NCBI GenBank assembly: GCA_017311315.1
Contig: CM029638.1
Span: 10,474,368-10,538,367, forward strand
DNA: 64,000 nucleotides
Source: Dendrocalamus latiflorus
Taxonomy: Eukaryota > Streptophyta > Magnoliopsida > Poales > Poaceae
Reading direction: 5' to 3'
Part shown: positions 22,315 to 31,947 of the stretch, piece after piece
Numbering within the stretch: the stretch's first letter is position 1
How the letters are laid out: each line of letters begins with the position of its first letter
Position numbers and translations under genes: made by a program
The notes under the pieces: model-generated
What the model saw: the letters and a program-made list of their open reading frames with translations, nothing else
What the model was told of the DNA's origin: nothing
The model's database searches: none

Positions 22315-22809
22315 ATGGCCAGTATCAACAAAGGGATAGGGGAAGCCTTCCTTAGCATGCATGCCATCTTGGAGGAGCTCATGAATCTGAGGAAGGTGCA
22401 ACGCGAGATGGCAGCAGCAGCACCATCCCCAGCAACTGCCATGGCACCACTAGAGCATCCACCACTAGAGATCTGCTTGGGGAAGCCATCGAAGCTGACG
22501 GTCAACCTGCATCATGCCGTCTCACTTGCCATTGCCCGGCGTCTGCCGCTGCCGTCTCCCATACCGCTGTCGTCGCTCGAAGCACCCGCACAGGTGTGGC
22601 CGTCCGTCCGTCAGCGGCCGTCGACTCTCTGCGTTGGCCGCCGCCACCGAGATGTCTCGATCCGCAGGCCTTCTTTCGCTTGGGGTCGCTGGATCTGTCG
22701 GCGTCGCCGTCGGGCCGGGGCCACCTCATCCGCCGTCGCTCGGCGTAGGCCACCGCCGCCTAGACGTATTCCGTCAGGCCGAACCGAGCTCACACCGGCC
22801 GCTCCCTGA
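22315..22809 (+). CDS. Hypothetical ORF in the non-autonomous element (gag-leader-like N-terminus)
   Basis: First ATG at 22315 in a frame that is open from 22261. The first ~35 codons (INKGIGEAFLSMHAILEELM) form an amphipathic helix like the start of gypsy Gag proteins. After about residue 70 the composition turns to Pro/Arg/Ser and no domain is recognisable. The following kilobase is extremely CCG/GCC rich and open on both strands, so apparent ORFs there are composition effects. Whether this protein is made is unknown. Confidence 0.35.
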   Translation: MASINKGIGEAFLSMHAILEELMNLRKVQREMAAAAPSPATAMAPLEHPPLEICLGKPSKLTVNLHHAVSLAIARRLPLPSPIPLSSLEAPAQVWPSVRQRPSTLCVGRRHRDVSIRRPSFAWGRWICRRRRRAGATSSAVARRRPPPPRRIPSGRTELTPAAP

Positions 22810-23650
22810 CTGCCGCTTGAGCCATCGGAGCCACCGCCGACGGAGGCCGCGGACGCCGACCCGGCGGTCAGACCGGAAGAAGGCGGTCGGAACGGAAGAA
22901 GAGGAGTCATCGGTCGCGAACGTCCTCCCGAGCCGCCGCCACAGCCCAGGCCACCTCCGCCCGTGTCGCAGCCGCCGCAGCCCGGGCCTTCTCCGCTCGT
23001 GTCGAAGCCGCCGCCGGCCGGTCCACCTCCGCTTGAGCCGCCGCCGTCGGAGGCCGCGGACGCCGCGAGGCCTCTCCCTGCGCCCGAAGCCGCGCCGCTG
23101 TCTTTGCGTTCGCCGCCGCCGCCGCCAGACTCGGCCGTTGCCAGATCCGTTGCCACCCGAGCCGCCGTCTAATCCGGCCAGATTGGCGCCTACAAGTGCC
23201 GATCTATCGTCGCCGCCGGGCTACGGCTCCGCCGATCGCCGCTTTTCGCCGACCGCCAGGTTGCTGCTCCGCCGGCCGCCACTTTTTGTCGTCGCCGCCA
23301 GGCCGCTGCTCCACCCGGAGCCGCCGTCGCCGCCGGTTCGCACCGGCCGCCGCTCCTTCAGCCGCCGGGCTGTCGTTGCCCGGAGCCGCTCTCTGCTGGT
23401 TTTGTGTGGTTTGGTCGGTTCGTGTGTGGAGAAGTGTTTTGTAAATGGGTGACCGACCACAGTAAAAAAATCTTTTCCAGGCATAAAAAAATTTCAAAAA
23501 AATCAGAAAAAAACATCCGAAAAAAATCCAAAAAAACAAAAATTCTTTTGCAGGCATCGTGTAGCCGAAAGCGCTACACTTCATCGACATGGAACTACAA
23601 CCATAGCCGCCGCCTAGCAGCTCGAGAACGAGCTGCATGTCCGGGAGGGG

Positions 23651-23957
23651 TGTAATGTCATAGGTGTGGGACTTGGGCCTAGCCGGTCCATTATTAGAAA
23701 ATAGAGATTAGTTTCCTTTTGTTAGAGATATGATTAGGGATATGGTATTAGTTTCTATATTGTTAGAGATATGATTGGAATTAGATTCTATTTGTTAGGG
23801 GAGCCTATCTATATAAAGAGGGCTACCGCATGCTATTGGAATCAAGCAGAGTAATAACAAAGTCTTTCTCGTCTATCGTCTCTCTCTCTTTCTACGCCGA
23901 CGCCATCCGGCCATTCTCTTGGTGGTGTTTACCCTCTATGAACTAAGGTTCATGACA
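23651..23957 (+). repeat. 3' LTR of the small element
   Basis: Begins TGTAATGTCATAGG directly after GGGAGGGG and ends AAGGTTCATGACA; 307 bp. Confidence 0.85.
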
Positions 23958-26183
23958 ACTTCACTATATGCATCGACTCTTTTAATATATTCAGGTATCC
24001 TTGCTACCCTTACTCTTTATACTGCTGTTCTATTCTCAGATACTATTCAGTTTGTTGAATGTGTTGCCACATAAACAATTGTTGGGTATTCCTTCTGATT
24101 CAGTTGCCTTATTGTTCTGTTAATCTACTAACCAGGGTTTCCTTCCATTCCTCAAATAGTCGGTAAATTGTGTTTTTGTCATGAAACCTTGGTTATCTAC
24201 TTGCTTGCATCAAGAATACTGTTATATTAAAATTAATGTGGGTTTGAAGCAAGTTTAAGTAGCTAATCATGCAACCTTAGTGTTCACCTTGACATTGGTA
24301 AATAGTTCTGAAAAATATTACTTCAAATGCATTGTATTGAATCGAGCATTGACAGTTATGCTTGCAACCATGTGCAAAAAGATTGAGTGACCATCCTGCA
24401 GCAATTGTTGCTAAATTATGACGTCTCATATGCTTTTAGGATCGCTTGGAACCTTGCATTTACAATCCATATTTTGAAGCTATCAGCTATGTATGTTGCG
24501 TTCCTTGCGTATCTATCCTCTACAGGTGTAGTCACAAATCTGTGTTTTCTTGCTTTGCTTCCCATGTCTTATGATATGCTCATATCCTTGACTATTTATT
24601 CTTGTTTTTAACCTATCCAAATCATCCTTTAGACTTTTACACTAAAAGTTTTATACTAATGTACTTTCATGTCACATTAGCCCTTAACAAAACAATTTGT
24701 TATGTTGGTTAACCCAGCATACTAATGTAGTTCATTCAATTGAAATCAATTTATGTATGCTTGAGCTAGATCCTGGCTACTCAAAACTTGGAATAGTAGC
24801 ATATTTGTATACTTAAACGTGACTACTGAACTATTTTGGACATACTACCAAATTTTATGTATATGCATACAGAAGTGAGCTGTGAACATAACTGAAACTG
24901 CTAATGGCTGGCATGAAAATTGACAAGAAGATCATCGTAAATCCTATCACCTTTTCTGTGTATATTTTTGGACAAGGCTACTTGATCAGCCTTTCTATCA
25001 CCATTTGATTGCAATGGCCCAACAGCAAAGCAAATCTTGTATTGTGACAACAATTAGAAAATTTGGTAGTCTGTACTCTGTACAATCTCAGAATAGAGGT
25101 CCTACCTATAGTTGTCATTTTTAGCTACTATATTTTTTCCTACTTCCATGTGATGTCTTATTGTCTGACATCATAAGTACATTCAGTTTGGTAATGTGTC
25201 TTAAAAGACTCTGTCTTGTTAGATTGCAGGCTTACAGCGGTGCTCGTTACACAGCAATGAAGCATACGTACGAGGTCACAGCAATGAAGTATACCTTTAT
25301 CCTTGAGGCATAATACAAGTATGAATGAGCAGCGTTCTCATTGCCGTGTAAGATTAAGAAGTTGTCGGGTAATTCATGTATGAATTATAATTTACTCCCT
25401 ATGCACCTCAACTTAAATTAAATTTGGGATTAGCGGATCTAGTTGAGACCAACATAACAAATACCCTCATCATACTCGAACTCTTAGTCTACAATCTGCA
25501 CAATGTTCATGAGATCATGAGAAGGGCATTTGGGGTTAAGCCTTTCGAAATTCCAAGCAGTGGTGCTGGGATCATCACTAGAATTTTGGAAATGCAACTT
25601 GGTGTGATCTACACTTCATCACTTGAAAGACGTGCTTTTGTTAAAAATCTTTCGAGCAAATGTGCCTTTTGTCGTCAAAATTAACATGCTTGCACTCACT
25701 AGTCGCCCCCCTTTCATGCTTGCAGGTTACACCAGATGAATAGCTCGTAGTGGATCCCCATGATTCCAGGCAACCGAAGCAGCTTACTTCGGAGTTCAAC
25801 ATGGAACCACCTCTGCAACCTGTTAGCTTTAGTTGCCCCATTTTTCTCACCTTGATGACATAACAGGTAGTACCATGAGCAGTATAACATCAAGAGTCAC
25901 TCGGGCATCTTGGTCATCTTTGTGGTTGCAACTACTGTAACAGTGCAATGATGAGACATTCAGAGCTGGGAGTATAAATATAACTTGTGTGTGAATTTTC
26001 CTCCCGGTCTATACTGTACTCGACACGAACATGCCATAAACGACTTCATTGATTTCTTGATAAAGTTGAACCGTCCAGCCCATGTGTAGTACCTAGCGAG
26101 CCCACATTGCTTACAGCGGGAGACTACAGCTGGAGATCTCGAATTAGTCCAACATCCAGTTTATTTGCATTGACGAATGACGT
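23958..26183. other. Non-coding DNA between two transposons
   Basis: AT-rich sequence without any ORF that resembles a known protein. Several polypyrimidine-AG sites (for example 25,225) would allow it to be spliced 3' UTR of the upstream PPR gene, but nothing in the sequence proves this. Confidence 0.4.
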
Positions 26184-26387
26184 TTCTTAATGATTACGTA
26201 GCAAAATTGTCACTAGTTTGTCCCACTCCCAACTCGGTGGATATAGTAATAAATATCCGTATTCCACATACCCTATACGCATATGATTCTTAATGATTAC
26301 GTAGCAAAATTGTCCCTAGTTTGTCCCACTCCCAACTCGGAAGATATAGTAATAAATCCGTATTCCACATACCCTATACGCATATGA
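26184..26387. repeat. Tandem duplication, two ~102-bp units
   Basis: Units 26184-26286 and 26287-26387 both run from 'TTCTTAATGATTACGTAGC' to 'CCCTATACGCATATGA', with a few substitutions (CACTAG/CCCTAG, GGTGG/GGAAG) and a 2-bp indel. It lies just outside the MULE left end. Confidence 0.9.
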
Positions 26388-26439
26388 ATACGCATTGTTA
26401 AAGAACGTGACAACGAGACAAAGCCTGATTTGGCATTGT

Positions 26440-26900
26440 TGCTGCTTCTATCTTCCGGTGGATGGACGGTAGCGTCAGTGAGGCGACATGTGGTGAAGAC
26501 GTCGTTGGCAGACGCCTGCCGTCCCGTTAGTAGATGGTAGGCAGTCCACCGCTTGGTGGAGGGATGGTAGGCAGGCTTGCTGTTCGATGAGGGGGCTGCC
26601 CTAATTTTTTTACATTTAGTGTTTTTTTTGAATTTTTAAATATATTAAATGAGTTCAAAAAATTACAAAAATTTATGTACAACCTCCTGACATAACGTAC
26701 CTCACAGTGTAATTTTTGGGTAATTTTATCGATTGTGAATGTTGCTCAAAAATTCATAAAATTTTGATATTTTTATGAGTTTTTACATATAGCAAACGAG
26801 CTCTAAAAAATACGAAATTTTATGTGAAACCTCCTGACATAGTCATAGTTATTGTATAATTTTTTAAAAATTTTATGTGGTCTAAATTTTCCACATTTAT
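26440..26900. repeat. Left terminal inverted repeat of the MULE
   Basis: Inverted partner of 30770-31300. Best-kept words: CCCTAATTTTTTTACATTTAG (26609-26629) and the CCTCCTGACATA arms at 26685 and 26830, which themselves repeat inside the arm. Confidence 0.8.
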
Positions 26901-27280
26901 TCTAATTAATTTAATCAAGAATTTAACCATACTCAGGCATCTTCGTGCATGTGTCGGCCAATCGTGCTATATTTTCTTTTCTGCTATCTGGTTCACACAA
27001 TTGTCACTCTGTGTCGTGCCTCCCTCGCGCGCGCTCTCTCGTTCACACTAATGTCGTTATGTTTGTGTCGTCCCCCCTCGCCAGCTCCCTCGTTTGCACA
27101 TTTGTCAGTGTTACCATGTCGTCCCTCCTCACCCAAAGAGCTACTCGTGACTATGGGTCCTCAATGTACGGGGTGAGTTCATTGGATTCACGTTTTGCTC
27201 GGCCATGAATACGAACCTCTCGCAGTTCGTCGTTGCTCATCTCAGTCGCTTATCACAGAAACTCATTGTCGCGGTCGTCG

Positions 27281-27995
27281 CTCAAAATTGAGAGTGCGTA
27301 GATCATTACTTCGAGAAGCCAGTGCATAGCTCAAAATTAGCAGTGATGATTGCTTCTCTCAAAAGGCAGGTAATTTTTTAACGTATGCTTTCGATGTTAT
27401 TCCCGTAATCCTAGTCAATTAGTGTTATTTAGTTAGTTGTAATTAATATAATTTGTATTACGAAGTACGTAGGTCGTAATAATTTAGATATAGTTTTTAC
27501 TATTTTGTGTACGTATAGTACCCATAATTTGTTGTTGAATGAAAATATGTAATTAAATAGTTATAATTACTATAGTGGGCAATTAGTTAGGGGTAAGTAA
27601 TGAGTTAGTGGTAAGTAATTAAGTGGTAAGGACGACGGTAATGAATGACTCGTCATTTTTTCGGATGAGTAATCAAATTATCGGTAATTAATGAAGTATT
27701 TGTATGTAGTTACACGCATGTAATCACTGACTTGTAGTATATTGATGTCATTATCAATCTTTGCACTAATAAATCGTCTGTCCCATTTGTTACAAGGTAC
27801 TCTCAAAATTAAGAGTGTGTAGCTAATTATTTAGAGAACGTAGTGCATAACTCAATAAAGACACAGCGGTGCTGATTGCTTCTCTCGAAAGACAGGTGAT
27901 TTTTTTATAGCATGCTTTCAACGTTATTCCCGTAGTCCTAGTCATAATTACTGTTATTTAGTTAGTCATAATTAATGTAGTCTATATTATAAAGT
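27281..27995 (+). repeat. Direct repeat pair inside the MULE (27281-27480 and 27802-27995)
   Basis: Both begin CTCAAAATTRAGAGTGYGTAG and continue through 'GATTGCTTCTCTC' and 'TATTCCCGTARTCCTAGTC' to 'GTTATTTAGTTAGT'. Similarity is roughly 80%. They lie in the leader of the PMD gene and could be an old internal duplication. Confidence 0.75.
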
Positions 27996-28036
27996 AAGTT
28001 TTACTGTTATTATTAATCTTCACACTAATATCTAGT

Positions 28037-29560
28037 ATGTCCTATGTATTAGAAGGTATGGCTTTACCAAAATTTCTTGAACACTCGTACGATGAAAAAT
28101 ACCGTTGCCACTCATGGATAACGGGTAACGCGGCTAGCCCTTTGCCCTTCAAGCTGCGGGGGAGGGATCCGTGGGCACTGGACAAGCGCTACGTCCCAAC
28201 CCTGTGGGCCATGAGTTTGTTGCCCTTTGTAAGGCTGGTCTCCACCGGACACGAGTTCACCATCGATGGCAGCCTACTCGTGGCATTGGTGGACAGGTGG
28301 AGGCCCGAGATGCACACATTCCACTTTTGGTTGGGGTAAGATGACAGTCACTCTGAAGGATGCCGTGTTCTTAACCGGTCTCCCTCTTGGGGGTGACGCA
28401 CTTGTTCCAGCCCTTGCACCCGCCGACTGGAAGGAGAGGCTGGCAGACCAGTTCGGCCGGCCTATCCCGGAGAGTACACGTGGCGTCCCCCCGTACTTGG
28501 CTGAACATTTCAGCGTGTGCCCATAGGATGCACCACCGGAGGTCGTTAGGACGCACCTCATCGTATTCTTTATTCAACTCTTTGGTTGAAGTATGTTTCT
28601 AGCCACACACGGCAGTATTTGCAAAGCTGAGTTCATCGACCTCGCCGAGTCTTTGGTGGATGCAGAGTTTGGGGCGATGCCTCAGTACAGCTAGGGATTA
28701 GTGGTTCTATGCGCCACGTATCGGGGGTTATGTGACGCTTGCCAGCACGCCACTGCTGGTACCCCCAATATGGCTATCTTCTACGTGCTCCTGCAGCTAT
28801 GGAGTTGGGAGCACTTCCCTATCAGATATCCGACCATCGTGATGCTAGTGCACTCGTTCGACGAGTTCACCGACCTGACAGACATACCCACTATGGGCAT
28901 CCGGTGGACTGCTATCCCTCTGCGCTGGGCGAATGACAAACCATCGAGGTGCTACTTGTTGTGACACAATGAGTTCGAGTCGTTGCACGATAGCGACATG
29001 TATGGGCTCCCTGGACTATAGATTTTGTGCATTGTGTATCACCACATGGGCTATCCCTGCAATGCCTGGAGGACGCGGAGCTATGGGCGATGACACACCA
29101 TCTGGTGTTCTCGTACATGGTGGAGACTTACGCACCACAATGCGTGATGCGATAGTTCGGTTTGCATCAGGCTGTGCCCCCTCTGGACGGCAGGTTCCTA
29201 CCGCAAACATACACCGGTGAGTCAAACTCCATCCAACTAATGTGTACACTTTGTTTGTCTTGCTATGTAACTTCGATGATTCTGGAAATGCAGACGATCA
29301 AGGGCTGGTCAGCATGGTACAGACTGGTGGGCACTACAACAACAGTGGACGATGGCATGGACGGACAGGGCGCACCTCGATGTCATCATGAAGCAGTGTC
29401 CGTATAACGTCCAGACGTACGATAAGTACCTGGAGTGGTATGTACCCCGGTCACGCAGTAGACTCACCATTCCTCCACCAGATCGCCTCGAGCAGATCAC
29501 GCACGAGGAAAAGTCTGCAACGCTCGATCAATCCCCACAGCACTTCGTTGTGGCATGACA
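28037..29560 (+). pseudogene. Plant mobile domain (PMD) gene, decayed
   Basis: ATG at 28037 opens a frame with the PMD N-terminal half, including 'LLVALVDRWRPEMHTFHF'. A frameshift near 28335 moves to the next frame ('KMTVTLKDAVFLTGLPLGG'), a TAG stands at about 28525, and a further TAG occurs in the 'MPQYS*GLVVLCATYRGLCDAC' block near 28694, followed by 'VLLQLWSWEHFPI'. Later conserved blocks are fragmentary to about 29560. PMD proteins occur in MAIN/MAIL1 host genes and in many Mutator-like and gypsy elements; here the location inside long TIRs indicates a transposon copy. It cannot give a full protein. The fragment at 2341-3160 is from the same family. Confidence 0.8.
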
Positions 29561-30769
29561 GCGTAAGACAGTTCAAATATCTTATCGTTTCATTCAAGAA
29601 ATTCATACTGGTCGTTACTGAACCTGTTTCGTATGTCACTTTAGTTGGAGTGGATGCAGCGCGTCGGAGGCCACCATCAGCAGCCCAGAGACACCACCGG
29701 TGCTGCAGAAGACTTTGAAGTTAATCCTAAAGCAGACCAAAAAATAGTGCACAACCTAAGCTGCGGCCGTCCCACGGATCACATTGTGCATATAAGCCAC
29801 CCAGTGGGGGCACCATGCTCACCTGCCAGGTCATCGCAACCTAGCGAGTCCAGCCAGCCATCGTAATCTACTGAGTCTGCCTAGCATCGTTGTACTAGCC
29901 GTCGATCATCTGTGCGCCGTACCGATGAGGAGGTAACTTACGTACAAACCTAAATTTTATTTTCCTATTAGGCCTTGCGTTCCATTAACATCATGATGTT
30001 CTCCCGCCACAGGTCCGTAGTCGAGATGCATCACTTTTGATGCCCGCACCATCTACACAAACTACCGCTCCTTGTTGTTCATCTTCGCTGCACATTTGGG
30101 AGGTATGAGATTCGTATTGTATATCCGGGATATTTATTATGACTAATATCGTTTCATTTTGCAGCCTCCAATTCAATGTGGGGGTGACGACGAGTTCACC
30201 GATGACGACACGGGCCTCCCAGATGCTTCAGAGAGCGCTACACGATGCTAGGGTTTACAGCGTACATAGGGTAGAGCTCAGCGTTCATAGCATACCCAGG
30301 GTTCGGACACTTCGGTGGGCAGAGCTCCTCTGGCTTTGCTGACACGTCGTACAGTCAAGGCGAGAGCTCCTTCACACCACGAGAGAGATTTGTAAAGTCC
30401 TTCGTTTACGGTATTATTGTGGGCGGCTCGCAATTCGGCATGTCTCAGCTGGAGGACTTCGATCCTTGCCGGACCCAGCCTACTGTACCTGAGCCCACTG
30501 GACCACCGCCGGCCACTAAGCAAACAGAACGTTCTCCATACCTTCTCCGACCTGAGATACAACCTCCGGACTGACTGACGCATCCCACGGGATATGCTTG
30601 TACTCAACGAAAGACAAGTCCACGTACAGAGAGACAGACGCGGCGAGGAGGTAGCAGTGGCTCAGATGGGTGAGCCATATCGCATCCAGTGTGATGTATG
30701 TTTTTGTACTATTATAATTACTTTTACTTGTACAAGTATTCCTAATGTATAAAATTGTAAAAAAATTAT

Positions 30770-31300
30770 GAAATATTTGTAAATTCACGATTAAATTAAC
30801 CCTAATAAACATGGTAAATTTGGACCACATAAAATTTCCAAAACATTATACACTAACTATAACTATATCGGGAGGCTTCATATAAAATTTCGTAATTTTT
30901 GGAGCTCGTTTGTTATATGTAAAAACTCATAAATATATCAAAATTGTATAAATTTTTGAGCAATATTCACAGTGGATAAAATTACCCAAAAATTATATTA
31001 TGAGGTATGTTGTGTTGGCAGGCTTTACATAATTTTTTGTGCTCTTTTGATATATTTAAAAATTTAAACAAGCACTAAACGTAAAAAAATTAGGGCAGGT
31101 AATTAAGTCGGCTAATCAGCCGGCTTAATCACCTGCCGCCCCCTCACCGGACGGCAGGCCTGCCTACCATCTCCCCACCGGGCGGCAAGCTGTCTGTCGT
31201 CTGCTGGCGGGGCGGCAGGCGCCTGCTGCTTGCAGCCTCGTCACATGTCGCCTTGTTGACGCTGCTGCCCGCCCATTGGACAGCAGAAGCGTCATTTTTG
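30770..31300. repeat. Right terminal inverted repeat of the MULE
   Basis: Reverse complement resembles 26440-26900. It ends in GC-rich DNA with GGCAGGCGCCTGC. A related-looking AT stretch (ATTTTTGTAAATACGGTGGC) continues to about 31340 but has no clear left partner. Confidence 0.8.
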
Positions 31301-31947
31301 TAAATACGGTGGCATATAGCTACTTTTATAAATACAGTGTGTAACAGTATCAAATTCGACTTTGTCTCCGTGACAACCCACATGAAAAGATTGCCCATTG
31401 CTGGTAGCAAAAGCACAAGGTATAGGCCGCGGCGGCGGAAGCGGAATAATAATAGTAGTAGTAACAACAACAATAATAATACCGCGCGTGTTGAATAATC
31501 CGGAGCGGAACACGAATCGAAAAGCAAAAAAACATTTCGTCTCACCCTCCTCACTCCTCGCTCCGACACGCCTCCTTAACTCGCCTCCGATTCCAAAGAA
31601 TTCCGCCATAAATTAAGCGAGAAATCCCAAAGCTACCACCACCGCCCGGGTCCCGCCACCCCCGGGGCACCCCGCCAATCCCCATACTTCCTCGCCGGCC
31701 TGCGGCCAGTTCGATCGATCGGCTCCGTCCGTCTCCGGTGGTTGGTTTGCGGCGCGGCGCGGCATCGTCGTCGCTCGTCCGTTCGGCGGTTGCTTTCGGC
31801 CGGCGCGGGTGGTCCAGCGCCGAATCTAGCGGCACCCGAGCAATGTGGTTAGTTTCTGGGATGGTTTGAGGCGCGAGGCGGATCTGTGCCTGGAAGGTGG
31901 GGGGAGTTGGTGAGTCCAGCGCACGCGTTGGGTTGCGACTTGCGGGT
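31301..31947 (+). promoter_or_regulatory. Casein kinase I upstream region and 5' UTR
   Basis: Non-coding DNA between the MULE and the kinase ATG. A trinucleotide microsatellite (AAT/AGT/AAC, about 31446-31484) is followed by CT-rich sequence (31540-31580) typical of a plant transcription start and by a GC-rich leader. No convincing TATA box was found. The MULE end would sit within the proximal promoter. Confidence 0.5.

Larger units (their letters stand above)
21879..23957 (+). mobile_element. Small non-autonomous LTR retrotransposon with GC-rich internal region
   Basis: Direct repeats 21879-22206 and 23651-23957 bracket a 1.4-kb interior. A PBS-like TGGTATTAGAGC follows the first repeat and a GGGAGGGG tract precedes the second. 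Just before that tract lies 'CAGCTCGAGAACGAGCTGC', which in frame reads QLENEL, close to the QLEDEL end of gypsy integrases; so a gypsy parent is likely. No protease, RT or integrase is present. LTRs differ at roughly 4% of positions plus a 23-bp extra stretch in the first, so it is older than the 13-kb element. The first ~8 LTR bases differ between copies and no target duplication was found; the left edge is uncertain. Confidence 0.85.
26440..31300 (+). mobile_element. Mutator-like element with long imperfect TIRs carrying a PMD gene
   Basis: The sequence 26440-26900, read forward, matches 30770-31300 read in reverse: GC-rich outer part (GGCGACATGTG, GGCAG..CGCCTGCCG, GGTAGGCAGGC, GAGGGGGC), then 'GCCCTAATTTTTTTACRTTTAG' and about 300 bp of AT-rich arm with shared blocks. 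The right arm has ~36 bp ('AGGTAATTAAGTCGGC...') that the left lacks. No MULE transposase (mudrA) was found; the only gene-like content is a decayed PMD ORF. Exact termini and a 9-bp target duplication could not be fixed. It ends about 650 bp upstream of the casein kinase start codon. Confidence 0.75.

Noticed and set aside
22611..23156. Gly-rich minus-strand ORF (181 codons) resembling a glycine-rich protein
   Set aside because: It is the complement of CCG-rich DNA inside a retroelement; frames are open on both strands from composition alone.
26440..31300. The PMD region as a functional MAIN/MAIL1-like host gene
   Set aside because: It has several frame breaks and lies within inverted terminal repeats.
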